64,000 nt of DNA from NCBI RefSeq assembly GCF_014205795.1, contig NZ_JACHCN010000002.1, positions 427,011 through 491,010 on the forward strand, written 5' to 3'. Made by a program: the position numbers and the translations under genes. The notes beneath the pieces are model-generated. The model ran no database searches. It had not been told where the DNA came from and saw nothing but the letters and a program-made list of their open reading frames with translations. Of this stretch, positions 10,638-19,629 are shown in pieces (positions within the stretch are counted from its first letter, which is position 1; each line of letters begins with the position of its first letter). This DNA is from Rhodanobacter sp. MP7CTX1. Its GTDB lineage: Bacteria; Pseudomonadota; Gammaproteobacteria; Xanthomonadales; Rhodanobacteraceae.

Positions 10638-10676
10638 GCGAAATCCTCAAAGAATAAATGACTTATATGGTCTGAC

Positions 10677-10705
10677 AGTGTAGCCAGCGCGTGCTTTGCT
10701 GGCAA
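10677..10705 (-). promoter_or_regulatory. Sigma-70 promoter of rpoZ-spoT
   Basis: On the minus strand TTGCCA and TACACT are separated by exactly 17 bases. The predicted start, about 10670, leaves a leader of roughly 33 bases to the rpoZ ATG. Confidence 0.65.
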
Positions 10706-10840
10706 TGCAGCCGACGCGGCGCGTATGATGGTTGGCTGCCCGCGCGAAGGATGTGGACGGCGAAAGCAGATTGAAAGCTGTGCAAGATATAAAACCAGCC
10801 AGTACAATATACCGTCCCCGCCGCGAATCCCCTTGCACCG

Positions 10841-11671
10841 ATGACCTCACTGCCCCGCTCCCTCTGCCTGAGCCGCTGGCTGCCGTTGCTCGCTATCGCG
10901 TTGCTGGCCGGCTGCACCATCGCCAAACCGCGCACCGACGATCCCCTGGAGCATGTCAACCGCAAGGTCTTCGCGTTCAACGATTCACTGGATCAGGCGG
11001 TGGTTCGCCCGGTCGCCGTGGGCTATCGCAGCATAACCAATGCGCCGGTACGCCGCTCGGTCAACGACTTCTTCACCAATATCCGCATGCCCATCACGGT
11101 CGCCAATGACCTGCTGCAGGCACGCCCGAAACAGGCGCTGCAAAGCAGCGGCCGGTTCCTGGTCAACCTTACGCTGGGCATGGGTGGGTTCTTCGATCCA
11201 GCCAGCCAGATCGGCCTGCCACTGGAAGACAATGACTTCGGCATCACACTGGCCCGCTGGGGCATCCCGGATGGTGACTACCTGGTGCTGCCGTTCGTTG
11301 GCCCAACCACGGTACGCGACGTGTGGCGACTGCCGGTCGACAGCTATTTCTTCGATCCGCTGAGCCTCTACTCGCAAAATCACCACTTCAAGGATGGCCA
11401 GTACTACATCCCGGAAGTGATCTACCTGGTTTCGCTGCGCGCGCGCGCGATCGACGCCGAGAGCTTCCTGGCATCCGCCTACGACCCCTATGTTTTCATC
11501 CGCGACGCCTACCGGCAGCAACGCGTGTATCAGATCTACGACGGTAATCCACCGGACAAGGTCATCGAGCAGATGCAGGGGCTGGACGACAAGAACTTCG
11601 ATCCCGATCAATTGCTGGATCAACAGCATCAGTGGGAGAACAAGCATCCCGATCAAGCCAACAAACAGTAG
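10841..11671 (+). CDS. mlaA: Outer-membrane lipid-asymmetry lipoprotein MlaA (VacJ)
   Basis: An outer-membrane lipoprotein that extracts mislocalised phospholipids from the outer leaflet and passes them to periplasmic MlaC. The N-terminus is a lipoprotein signal peptide with lipobox LLAGC (Cys about residue 25). The conserved core runs from DPLEHVNRKVFAFN through NFFTN-like and GPTTVRD motifs to PVDSYF. The Gln/Asp-rich tail after about residue 240 is a common extension. It is transcribed alone and convergent with the mlaFEDCB operon, with a shared terminator between. A weak -10 (TACAAT at 10803-10808) precedes it and no clear ribosome-binding site is seen. Confidence 0.94.
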   Translation: MTSLPRSLCLSRWLPLLAIALLAGCTIAKPRTDDPLEHVNRKVFAFNDSLDQAVVRPVAVGYRSITNAPVRRSVNDFFTNIRMPITVANDLLQARPKQALQSSGRFLVNLTLGMGGFFDPASQIGLPLEDNDFGITLARWGIPDGDYLVLPFVGPTTVRDVWRLPVDSYFFDPLSLYSQNHHFKDGQYYIPEVIYLVSLRARAIDAESFLASAYDPYVFIRDAYRQQRVYQIYDGNPPDKVIEQMQGLDDKNFDPDQLLDQQHQWENKHPDQANKQ

Positions 11672-11703
11672 CCGTCGGCGCTGACGACTCGAACATCAAA
11701 AAG

Positions 11704-11730
11704 AAGAAGGGGCCCCATGGGCCCCTTCTT
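11704..11730. terminator. Bidirectional terminator between mlaA and mlaB
   Basis: A 12-bp perfect stem AAGAAGGGGCCC / GGGCCCCTTCTT with a 3-base loop, A-rich on the left and T-rich on the right. It serves both convergent transcripts. Confidence 0.85.
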
Positions 11731-11753
11731 CGTTAGCGCATCTTCGCGTCAGC

Positions 11754-12062
11754 TCAGCCGAGCAGACGATCGACCTCACAGACCTGTGCCAGCACCTGCA
11801 TGCCGGCCGGCACGTTGATGACCTTCAACGCATCACCACCTCGCGCAGCCTCGGCAGCGACCGCCAGCACACACGACAGCCCTGCGCTGTCGCAATGCCG
11901 CACACCAGCCAGATCGAGCGTGTTCACCGGGCCTTTAGCCAGCGCGGCCTGGATCTCCCGCAACGCCGAAGCCGCCGTATCGAAGCTCAGCACGCCGCTC
12001 ACGGCGAGCGTGCCCGGCGTGGTGGCGCTCAGTACGACCTCGCGTTCGACAGCCGTAGTCAC
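11754..12062 (-). CDS. mlaB: STAS-domain protein MlaB
   Basis: A 102-residue STAS-domain subunit that binds the MlaF ATPase and stabilises the MlaFEDB inner-membrane complex. The signature DLAGVRHCDSAGLSCVL around residues 50-66 contains the conserved Asp-Ser-Ala-Gly turn. Its start overlaps the mlaC stop by 4 bases, so it is the last gene of the operon and translationally coupled. Confidence 0.9.
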   Translation of the reverse strand: MTTAVEREVVLSATTPGTLAVSGVLSFDTAASALREIQAALAKGPVNTLDLAGVRHCDSAGLSCVLAVAAEAARGGDALKVINVPAGMQVLAQVCEVDRLLG

Positions 12063-12742
12063 TGCGCGCCCTTGCTTTCCTGTTCCATCGTCTTCAGCGC
12101 ATTCTCGCCCTGGGTCTCCAGGTTCTTGATCAGCTGATCGATGCCGACCTTGCGGATTTCCGCATCCACCTGGTTGCGGTAGTTGGTGACATAGGAAATG
12201 CCCTCGATGATCACGTCATAGGCCTTCCAGTCGCCGGAGCGGCTCTTGCGGAACGCGTAGTCGATCGACACCAGCTTGCCATCGTCCATCACGACCTGGG
12301 TACGCACGACGGTGCGCTTGTCGTTGAGGTCGCCGTTGAACGGCAATACCTTGACGCGGCCCCGGGTGTAGTCAAGCAGGCCCTGGGCGTAACGATGGGT
12401 AATCGAGTTGTAGAACGCCTTGGCGAAGCGATTGCGCTGGTCCGGCGTCGCTTCACGGGCATGCTGCCCGAGTACCAGGATCGAGGCATAGTCGACGTCG
12501 AAGTTCGGCAGGAACACTTCGTCGATGATGTTGATCAACTTTTCCTGATTGTGCTTCAACTCTTCACGGTGGCCATCGATGGCATTCGCCAACTGGTCGG
12601 CAATCGATTGCACGATCTGTTCGGGCGCCCGCTGGGAAGCGGGTGCATTCGTCGAAGCCGCGTCCTGGGCGGCGAATGCCGCCGGGGCGGCAACGATGGC
12701 GCCGATTGCAAGGGCGGTGGCAAGAGCCAGTCTGCGCAACAT
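12059..12742 (-). CDS. mlaC: Periplasmic phospholipid-binding protein MlaC
   Basis: A soluble periplasmic shuttle that carries phospholipid between MlaA at the outer membrane and MlaFEDB at the inner membrane. From ATG 12742 it has a standard signal peptide (MLRRLALATALAIGAI, cleavage near AFAAQ). AAGGAG lies six bases before this ATG, so I reject the in-frame ATG at 12775. The mature part carries the MlaC/Ttg2D features (FLPNFDVDY and the SRSGDWKAYDVIIEGIS region). 227 residues, near the usual length. Confidence 0.94.
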   Translation of the reverse strand: MLRRLALATALAIGAIVAAPAAFAAQDAASTNAPASQRAPEQIVQSIADQLANAIDGHREELKHNQEKLINIIDEVFLPNFDVDYASILVLGQHAREATPDQRNRFAKAFYNSITHRYAQGLLDYTRGRVKVLPFNGDLNDKRTVVRTQVVMDDGKLVSIDYAFRKSRSGDWKAYDVIIEGISYVTNYRNQVDAEIRKVGIDQLIKNLETQGENALKTMEQESKGAQ

Positions 12743-12771
12743 GGGTAACTCCTTCAGCAAAACCGGCTCGT

Positions 12772-13653
12772 TCAATGTTTGCCGGCTGGGGCGGGGGATT
12801 CTGAGGGTTTGCCGTTACCGGCATCTTTTTTGTCGCCTGACGAACCGTTGACCAGGAACTTGCCGATCAGGTCTTCCAGCTGCATCGCCGACTGGGTCAA
12901 CACCATCTCATCGCCATCCTTGAGCGCGTCCGGTGAACCGCCTGGCTGGATCGCAACATACTGGGTACCGATCAAACCGCTGGTGAACACCGCGGCGGCC
13001 GAATCGTCGGGAATCGCGTTATAGCGCTTGTCGATCGCCAGTGTGACTTCGGCGTCCAGCTTCACCGGATCGGCGATAACCGACTGCACACTGCCGATCG
13101 GCACGCCGGCCATCTTCACCGGGGCGCCCACTGAAAGCGCGCCGACATTGGTGAAGTTCGCCTTCACCGTATACGTGCCACCCAGGTTGTCGGCGACACC
13201 GCCGGCACCAAAGAACTTGCCGAGCATTTCCTCCAACTGCTGTGCCGGCTGAGTCAGCACGAGCGTACCGCCGTCAGCGACGGTTTTCTTTGAGCTGCCG
13301 TACCGGATGCCGATGTACTGGTCGCCGAGCAGGCCGCTGGTATAGATGCTCGCCACCGAATCCTGCGGGATCTTGTCGTAGTGGGTGTCGATTGCCAGCT
13401 TCACATCGGCCACCTCCCGACCCGGCTCCAGCGTGATCGACTGCACCTGGCCGATCCGCACGCCGGCAATCTTCACCGGTGCGCGTTCCTTCAGCTGCCC
13501 GATGTTCGCAAAGTGCGCATCGACGGTGTAACTGGCGCCTTGATGCACATTCGCCACCGACGTGGTCTGCGTGGCCAGATAGGCCAGCGCGGCAAAACCC
13601 AGCACGATGAACAGGCCGGTGCCGACGGCGTAGGAATTTCTTGGCTGGCTCAC
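12772..13653 (-). CDS. mlaD: MlaD with two tandem MCE domains
   Basis: The membrane-anchored substrate-binding subunit of the MlaFEDB transporter. One N-terminal transmembrane helix (about residues 9-28) is followed by two homologous MCE domains, about residues 42-148 and 161-267. Each has the order YTV-x-A-x-F, APVK-AGV-IG-VQS, TSGL-G-QY and a closing QLE--GKF helix. Canonical E. coli MlaD has about 180 residues and one MCE domain; this has 293 and an evident internal duplication. The tail is Lys/Gly/Pro-rich. The start is a GTG preceded by GAGG. The role is secure from the operon; the oligomer built from doubled domains is not predictable here. Confidence 0.92.
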   Translation of the reverse strand: MSQPRNSYAVGTGLFIVLGFAALAYLATQTTSVANVHQGASYTVDAHFANIGQLKERAPVKIAGVRIGQVQSITLEPGREVADVKLAIDTHYDKIPQDSVASIYTSGLLGDQYIGIRYGSSKKTVADGGTLVLTQPAQQLEEMLGKFFGAGGVADNLGGTYTVKANFTNVGALSVGAPVKMAGVPIGSVQSVIADPVKLDAEVTLAIDKRYNAIPDDSAAAVFTSGLIGTQYVAIQPGGSPDALKDGDEMVLTQSAMQLEDLIGKFLVNGSSGDKKDAGNGKPSESPAPAGKH

Positions 13654-13719
13654 GGCACAGTCCTCAATGAAGGATGACTCGATGAAAGGAGGTACATAAG
13701 GGCAATCGTCATGACGCGG

Positions 13720-14496
13720 TCACATCAGGAAGGCGGTAAGCACGAAGTCCAGCGCCAGGATCGCAATGGACGAAGCCACCACGGTACGGGTGGTGGCATA
13801 GGCCACGCCCTCGCTGGTCGGCGGCGTGGTAAAGCCCTGGTAGACCGCGATCAGCGATACCACCGCACCGAACGCCAGGCTCTTGAACAGCACGCCATTG
13901 ACGATGTCGGTGTGCACTTCCACCACCGCCGTCATGTTCGACCAGAACGTGCCGTTGTCGATGCCGAGCCAGCTCACCCCAATCAGATGACCACCGAAGA
14001 TCGCCATGGCGCAGAACACGCAGCACAGCAAGGGCATCGCGATCAGTCCTGCCAGGAAACGAGGCGTGGCGACGTATGCAATCGGATCGACCGCCATCAT
14101 TTCCATCGCATCGATCTGGTCGGTCGCGCGCATGAGGCCGATCTCGGCGGTGATCGAGGTGCCGGCGCGACCGGCAAACAGCAGCGCCGTCACCACTGGT
14201 CCGAGTTCACGATAAACCGATAGCGCCACCACCATGCCGCTCGCCGACGTGCCACCGAAAATCGACAGCACGTGATATAGCTGCAGCATCAGCACCATGC
14301 CGACGAACAAGCCGCAGACCATGATGATCGTCAGGCTCATCGCACCGACGAACCACAGCTGACGAATCGTTTCGCGCACATAGCGGAAGCTGCGCGGTAT
14401 CGCCGCCAGCAGGGTCAGCAGGAACAGTCCGCAGTTGCCGATCTGTGCCAGCGACTGGGTCACTACATTGTTGCCTTGCGGTGCGCGCGGGTTCAT
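13720..14496 (-). CDS. mlaE: Phospholipid ABC transporter permease MlaE
   Basis: The MlaE-family permease (258 residues) with about five to six membrane segments. Family features include VYRELGPVVTALLFAGRAGTS and the EIGLM--T-Q-DA-E motif near the middle. ATG 14496 overlaps the mlaF stop by 4 bases. A longer frame opens further upstream, but it would run inside mlaF and is rejected. mlaD follows after 66 bases. Confidence 0.94.
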   Translation of the reverse strand: MNPRAPQGNNVVTQSLAQIGNCGLFLLTLLAAIPRSFRYVRETIRQLWFVGAMSLTIIMVCGLFVGMVLMLQLYHVLSIFGGTSASGMVVALSVYRELGPVVTALLFAGRAGTSITAEIGLMRATDQIDAMEMMAVDPIAYVATPRFLAGLIAMPLLCCVFCAMAIFGGHLIGVSWLGIDNGTFWSNMTAVVEVHTDIVNGVLFKSLAFGAVVSLIAVYQGFTTPPTSEGVAYATTRTVVASSIAILALDFVLTAFLM

Positions 14497-15329
14497 TTTG
14501 CCGCTCCGCCAAAGCCCAGTGCCTGCGCGTAATCGCCGGCGGGGTACTGGAACGGCACCGGGCCATCCGCTTCGCCGCCGAAGAACTGCCGGGTCCACGC
14601 CGAACCGTCATTGGCGATGGTTTTCGGATCGCCCTGCGCGACTACTTTGCCGTTGGCGATCAGGAATACATGATCGGCCACCTGCTTGATCGCGTCGAGT
14701 TCATGCGCCACCAGCACGCTGGTGATGCCGAGCGTCTGGTTGAGCGTGCGGATCAATTTGAGCACCTGGTTCAAGGCCACCGGATCGAGCCCCACAAACG
14801 GCTCGTCATACATGATAAGCATGGGATCGAACACGATGGCGCGCGCCAGAGCCACCCGGCGCGCCATGCCGCCGGACAACTCATTCGGCAGCAGCCGCGC
14901 CGCGCCACGCAAACCCACCGCCTGCAGCTTCAGCAGCACCAGGTTGCGGATCAGCACTTCCGGCAACTTCGTATGCTGGCGCAGTGGAAATGCCACGTTC
15001 TCGAACACGTCGAAATCGGTCAGCAATGCCGAATTCTGGAACAGATAGCCGATGCCCTCGCGCATCTTGTACAAGGCTTCACGCGACATGTCGGGCACAT
15101 TCTTGCCATTGACCAGAATCTCACCGGCATCGGCACGCATCTGCCCGGTCATGTGCTTGAGCAGGGTGGTCTTGCCGGTGCCGCTGGGACCCATGATCGC
15201 GGTGATTTTGCCGCGTGGGATATCCATGTCCAGCCGATCGAAGATCGTCTTGCCGTTTAGCACCGTGGTCAGGCCACGGACCCGCACCAGCGTGCTGTCA
15301 TCGGACGTGGCGCGAACGGGTTCGGTCAT
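14493..15329 (-). CDS. mlaF: Phospholipid ABC transporter ATPase MlaF
   Basis: The ATPase powering Mla phospholipid transport. Walker A GPSGTGKT, the ABC signature LSGGMARR, Walker B LIMYDEP and the switch His in VAHELD are intact. 278 residues, slightly longer than E. coli MlaF because of a Gly/Ala-rich tail. First gene of mlaFEDCB, starting 75 bases after gmk on the same strand, so it may share transcripts with yicC-gmk. Confidence 0.95.
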   Translation of the reverse strand: MTEPVRATSDDSTLVRVRGLTTVLNGKTIFDRLDMDIPRGKITAIMGPSGTGKTTLLKHMTGQMRADAGEILVNGKNVPDMSREALYKMREGIGYLFQNSALLTDFDVFENVAFPLRQHTKLPEVLIRNLVLLKLQAVGLRGAARLLPNELSGGMARRVALARAIVFDPMLIMYDEPFVGLDPVALNQVLKLIRTLNQTLGITSVLVAHELDAIKQVADHVFLIANGKVVAQGDPKTIANDGSAWTRQFFGGEADGPVPFQYPAGDYAQALGFGGAAK

Positions 15330-15404
15330 GGGCGGTAACTTGCGAGGATAAAGGAGCCAAAGTAGCTGAATAGGCGTGTGAAGGCCATGCAGCGAGGGGT
15401 TACG

Positions 15405-16094
15405 TCACTCAGATGTGGGGTCGGCCGCCAACAGTTCCACAATCAACGATTCATGCCGTTGCCACTGCAGCGCGCTGCGCTGGCGCACCGCTCGCACGAT
15501 TGCCTGCAGGTCGCCCAGCGCCCGCTCGAAGACGTCGTTGATCAGGATGTAGTCGAACTCGTGCGCATGGGCGATTTCCTCGCGCGAATTGTGCAGCCGG
15601 CGCTCGATCACCTCGGCACTGTCCGAACCACGACCACGCAAGCGGCGTTCAAGTTCCGTCCGTGACGGCGGCAGGATGAACACGCTGACGCAATCGGGCT
15701 TGGTTCGGCGAATCTGCCCGGCGCCCTGCCAGTCGATTTCCAGCAGGACATCGCGCCCCTGCGCCAGCAGCGCCTGGACCGTCGTGCGCGAGGTGCCATA
15801 CAGGTTGCCGTGCACTTCGGCATGTTCGAGAAAGATACCTTCGGCAACCTCGCGTTCGAATTCACCGCGTTCGACAAAATAGTAGTGCCGTCCATACAGC
15901 TCGCCGGTGCGCGGCGGCCGCGTGGTATGCGACACCGACAGCGAAATCGCCGGCTCGCGTTCGAGCAGCGCATTGACCAGCGTGGACTTGCCGGCGCCCG
16001 AGGGTGCGGCGACCACGAACAAGGTGCCTTCGATCTGCTCGCTGCTGGCCTCGTCGACGGTGAAGTCACTACGGGTGGAATCGATCGCGCTCAT
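15405..16094 (-). CDS. gmk: Guanylate kinase
   Basis: Phosphorylates GMP to GDP using ATP. The P-loop APSGAGKST is at about residues 30-38, with the GMP-binding SHTTRPPR-GE-GR-YYFV region after it. 229 residues, about 20 more than E. coli Gmk because of an N-terminal extension. The extension is probably real, since the ATG overlaps the yicC stop by 4 bases. In many relatives gmk sits next to rpoZ; here the Mla genes lie between. Confidence 0.95.
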   Translation of the reverse strand: MSAIDSTRSDFTVDEASSEQIEGTLFVVAAPSGAGKSTLVNALLEREPAISLSVSHTTRPPRTGELYGRHYYFVERGEFEREVAEGIFLEHAEVHGNLYGTSRTTVQALLAQGRDVLLEIDWQGAGQIRRTKPDCVSVFILPPSRTELERRLRGRGSDSAEVIERRLHNSREEIAHAHEFDYILINDVFERALGDLQAIVRAVRQRSALQWQRHESLIVELLAADPTSE

Positions 16095-16951
16095 TCGATG
16101 TTCTGCACCTGTTCGCGCATCTGCTCGATCAGCACCTTCAGCTCGACGGCGGCGTTGGTGCTGCGCGCGTCGACCGACTTGGAGCCCAGCGTGTTCGCCT
16201 CGCGATTGAATTCCTGCATCAGGAAATCCAGCCGCCGGCCCACCGGCTCCTGCAAGCCGAGCACCCGGCGTGTTTCGCCGATGTGGGTACTGAGCCGGTC
16301 GAGCTCCTCGTCCACATCGGTTCGGGTGATCTGCAATACAAGTTCCTGCTCCAGCCGACCCGGCTCCACCGGCTGCTTGAGGTCGGCCAGTCGCGTCTCC
16401 AGTCGGGTGCGCAACGCCGCGCGGATCTGTGGCATCCAGCCGCGCACATCGGCGACCACGCGTTCGATGCTGTCGAGCTTGTCGCGCAGAATCTCGCCCA
16501 GCTTCTCGCCTTCGCGTTCACGCGTTGCGGTGAGCGCGTCCAACGCGCGGTCGAGTACGTCGAACAACGCCGCCTGCTGGGATTCGGGATCGATCGCATT
16601 CTGCTGCAACACGCCGGGGAAACGCAGCAACTCGGTGAACTCCACATGCAGGCCAGGGAATCGCGCCGCCATGTCCAGGTTCAATTCCGACAATCGGGCC
16701 AGCAGCGCGTTGTTGACCTGCAGCGAATCGGTGCGCGAATCGCTGGTGCGGCGCACGGTGATGTCGAGCTTGCCGCGTGACAATTTCGTCGCAATGCGTT
16801 CGCGCAGGAGCGACTCGAAGCTGCGCAAATCGTCCGGCAGGCGTGGGCTCAGCTCGAGGTAACGGTGATTGACCGTGCGCAGCTCACAACTGAGCGTGCC
16901 GGCGGGTCCGGTGGTTTCTGCACTGGCGTAGGCCGTCATGCTGCGGATCAT
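16091..16951 (-). CDS. yicC: YicC-family endoribonuclease
   Basis: A YicC/YloC family protein (286 residues, E. coli 287). It starts MIRSMTAYA and has the family [12 protein letters not shown] motif at about residues 24-40 and the C-terminal [13 protein letters not shown] motif. E. coli YicC is an endoribonuclease linked to sRNA decay. The gene is divergent from rph across 92 bases and coupled to gmk by a 4-base overlap. Confidence 0.94.
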   Translation of the reverse strand: MIRSMTAYASAETTGPAGTLSCELRTVNHRYLELSPRLPDDLRSFESLLRERIATKLSRGKLDITVRRTSDSRTDSLQVNNALLARLSELNLDMAARFPGLHVEFTELLRFPGVLQQNAIDPESQQAALFDVLDRALDALTATREREGEKLGEILRDKLDSIERVVADVRGWMPQIRAALRTRLETRLADLKQPVEPGRLEQELVLQITRTDVDEELDRLSTHIGETRRVLGLQEPVGRRLDFLMQEFNREANTLGSKSVDARSTNAAVELKVLIEQMREQVQNIE

Positions 16952-17043
16952 CGGCGGTCATCCGAACGTGGGAAAAGTGCTCAATGGTAAACTCTCCCGT
17001 CCCGCCTTGCCCAATCCGGCCAAGCGAAGTCAGGAACTACCCC

Positions 17044-17778
17044 ATGAATTCCGTCGCCCGTCCCAGTGGCCGCAGCAGCGACCAGCTGCGTACCGTCAGC
17101 ATCGAACGCCACTACACCCGCCACGCCGAGGGCTCGGTGCTGGTGAGCTTTGGCGACACCCGCGTGCTGTGCACGGCCAGTGTCGAAGATCGTGCGCCGG
17201 CCTGGCTGCGCGGCAAGGGCGAGGGCTGGGTCACTGCCGAATACGGCATGCTGCCACGCGCCACCAACACCCGCATGCAGCGCGAAGCCGCACGCGGCGG
17301 CCAGGGCGGCCGCACGATGGAAATCCAGCGGCTGATCGGTCGCTCGCTGCGCGCCTGCATCAACCGCCAGGCCCTGGGCGAGCGAGTGATCACGCTGGAC
17401 TGCGACGTACTGCAGGCCGATGGCGGTACCCGCACGGCGGCCATTACCGGCGCCTATGTGGCGCTGGTCGACGCGGTGAACGTGTTGATGAAGCGCGAAA
17501 ACCTCAAACGCAATCCGATTGTCGGCGCGGTTGCCGCGGTATCAGTCGGCATCTACCAGGGCATGCCGGTACTGGATCTGGACTATGCCGAAGACTCGAA
17601 CTGCGACACCGACATGAACGTGGTGATGAACGACGGCGGCGGCTTCATCGAGGTCCAGGGTACCGCCGAGGGTCATGCGTTCCGTCGCGAGGAGATGGAC
17701 GCACTGCTGGCGCTGGCCGAAAAAGGCATCGGCGAGCTGGTCGCCGCACAGCGTGCCGCCTTGGCGCAGGGTGGCTAG
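17044..17778 (+). CDS. rph: Ribonuclease PH
   Basis: A phosphorolytic 3'-5' exoribonuclease that trims tRNA 3' ends. 244 residues from ATG 17044 ([10 protein letters not shown]), the usual length. Conserved segments include [20 protein letters not shown] and the phosphate-binding [10 protein letters not shown]. An in-frame ATG at 16984 is rejected because family members begin at the chosen site. It leads the plus-strand group rph-rdgB-hemW. Confidence 0.95.
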   Translation: MNSVARPSGRSSDQLRTVSIERHYTRHAEGSVLVSFGDTRVLCTASVEDRAPAWLRGKGEGWVTAEYGMLPRATNTRMQREAARGGQGGRTMEIQRLIGRSLRACINRQALGERVITLDCDVLQADGGTRTAAITGAYVALVDAVNVLMKRENLKRNPIVGAVAAVSVGIYQGMPVLDLDYAEDSNCDTDMNVVMNDGGGFIEVQGTAEGHAFRREEMDALLALAEKGIGELVAAQRAALAQGG

Positions 17779-17785
17779 TCGGTTT

Positions 17786-18385
17786 ATGCAACGCATTGTT
17801 CTCGCCAGCAGCAACCCGGGCAAACTCGTCGAATTCAACGAGATGCTCGCCGACAGCGGTTTCGAAGTGATCAGCCAGGGCAGCCTGGGTATCGGGGATG
17901 CCGAGGAAACCGGCCTGACTTTCGTCGAGAATGCCCTGCTCAAGGCGCGCCACGCCGCGCTCGCGAGCGGCCTGCCGGCGCTGGCGGACGACTCGGGCTT
18001 GTGCGTGGACCATCTACACGGCGCGCCAGGCCTGTACTCGGCGCGCTATAGCGGCGGCCATGGCGACGATGCTGCCAACAACGCAAAACTGCTGCGCGAC
18101 CTGGATGGAGTGCCGCCCGGGCAACGCGGCGCGTTTTTCATCTGCGTGCTGGTCTTGCTGCATCGTGCCGATGACCCTGCCCCGCTGATCGCCGAAGGGC
18201 GCTGGTACGGAAGCATCTTGGACGAGGGTCGGGGGACCGGCGGCTTCGGCTACAACCCGGTATTCCTGCCCGAGGGCCGCAGCGAGAGCGTCGCCGAGAT
18301 GGATGCCGCCCTGAAGAACCGGCTCAGCCATCGCGGCCAGGCGCTGGCGAAGCTACATGCGCAACTGGCCGAGCGACAGCCGTGA
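17786..18385 (+). CDS. rdgB: dITP/XTP pyrophosphatase RdgB
   Basis: A house-cleaning HAM1-family NTPase that removes dITP, ITP and XTP. It begins MQRIVLASSNPGKLVEF, with the substrate-binding SNxGK motif, and has ADDSGL and GGFGYNPVF motifs. 199 residues, the standard size. The upstream extension of the frame lies within rph in another frame and is not coding. It starts 7 bases after the rph stop and ends overlapping the hemW GTG start. Confidence 0.95.
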   Translation: MQRIVLASSNPGKLVEFNEMLADSGFEVISQGSLGIGDAEETGLTFVENALLKARHAALASGLPALADDSGLCVDHLHGAPGLYSARYSGGHGDDAANNAKLLRDLDGVPPGQRGAFFICVLVLLHRADDPAPLIAEGRWYGSILDEGRGTGGFGYNPVFLPEGRSESVAEMDAALKNRLSHRGQALAKLHAQLAERQP

Positions 18386-19548
18386 GCCTTCTCGCGCCGC
18401 CGCTGTCGCTGTATGTGCACATGCCATGGTGCGTGAAGAAGTGCCCCTATTGCGACTTCAATTCGCACGGCGTGCGCAGCGAGCCGCCGCCGTATGACGC
18501 CTATACCGACTTGCTGCTGGCCGACCTGGATGCCGATCTGGTCGACTTCGGCGCGGCCGTGCAGGGCCGTCCCATCATCAGCGTGTTTTTCGGGGGCGGC
18601 ACGCCAAGCCTGTTCGCCCCTGAGCTGATCGAGCGTTTCCTCGACGGCGCACGCGCACGGTTGCCGTTCGTCGACGATTGCGAGATCACACTGGAGACGA
18701 ATCCGGGCACCGTCGAGCATGGCCGTTTCGACGGCTATCTGGCGGCCGGAGTCAACCGCATTTCGTTTGGCGTGCAGAGTTTCGACGACGACAAGCTGCG
18801 TCGCCTGGGCCGCATCCATTCCGCCGTGGAAGCGGAAGCAGCGGTGAAGTCAGCCCAGGATGCCGGTTACACAAACATCAACCTCGACCTGATGTATGCG
18901 CTGCCGCAGCAGTTGCTGGATGGCGCGCTGGCCGACGTGGAACGCGCGATCGCGCTGCAGCCGACCCATGTTTCGCATTATCAGCTGACGCTGGAACCGA
19001 ACACCGCATTCGCGGCCAACCCGCCGCCGCTGCCCGATGACGATCACGCCTGGGCGATGCAGGAAGCCTGCGAGCAGCGCCTCGCCGCAGCCGGCTACGG
19101 CCAGTACGAGATCTCCGCCTACGCGCAGCCCGGCCGCCGCTGCGTGCACAACCTCAATTACTGGCGCTTCGGCGACTACCTCGGCATCGGGGCCGGCGCG
19201 CACGGCAAATGGAGCGACGTGGGTGACGGCCAGGTGCACAGACGCTGGAAAACCCGCCTGCCCCGCGCCTATATGGAGGCCAGAGGGGGCCCGGCGCGGA
19301 TCGGTGGCGATAGCCTGGTCAGCGCAGCCGAGCTGCCATTCGAGTACATGCTGAACGCGTTGCGCCTGGTCGACGGGGTGCCGCTAGCCGACTTCAGCGA
19401 GCGCACCGGGCTGCCGCCCGGGCGCATTGCCGCAATGCTGGCTGCCGCCCGTAAGCGAGGCTGGCTGCGGGAAGGCCCGCACCAACTGCATACCACCCCC
19501 CTGGGTCAGCGTTTTCTCAACGACGTGATTGCCAGCTTTCTGGATTGA
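18382..19548 (+). CDS. hemW: Radical SAM haem chaperone HemW
   Basis: Binds haem and helps insert it into respiratory proteins. The radical-SAM cysteines are Cys17, Cys21 and Cys24 (CVKKCPYC), followed by Phe26. HemW has Phe there where the coproporphyrinogen dehydrogenase HemN carries an extra Cys, so this is HemW. Further motifs are FGGGTPSLF and ETNPGTVE. It starts at a GTG overlapping the rdgB stop by 4 bases. 388 residues, near the usual length. Confidence 0.93.
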   Translation: MSLLAPPLSLYVHMPWCVKKCPYCDFNSHGVRSEPPPYDAYTDLLLADLDADLVDFGAAVQGRPIISVFFGGGTPSLFAPELIERFLDGARARLPFVDDCEITLETNPGTVEHGRFDGYLAAGVNRISFGVQSFDDDKLRRLGRIHSAVEAEAAVKSAQDAGYTNINLDLMYALPQQLLDGALADVERAIALQPTHVSHYQLTLEPNTAFAANPPPLPDDDHAWAMQEACEQRLAAAGYGQYEISAYAQPGRRCVHNLNYWRFGDYLGIGAGAHGKWSDVGDGQVHRRWKTRLPRAYMEARGGPARIGGDSLVSAAELPFEYMLNALRLVDGVPLADFSERTGLPPGRIAAMLAAARKRGWLREGPHQLHTTPLGQRFLNDVIASFLD

Positions 19549-19629
19549 ATACGCTTATCCGTAGAGCCATGGCATGATCGTGACAACCGGCATAAACTCA
19601 AGCCTCCAGGGGATCAACAGGGTTCGTTC

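Noticed and set aside
10760..10808. A promoter with TTGAAA and TATAAA before mlaA
   Set aside because: The spacing between these boxes is only about 11 bases; the TACAAT further on lacks a -35, so I did not list a promoter.
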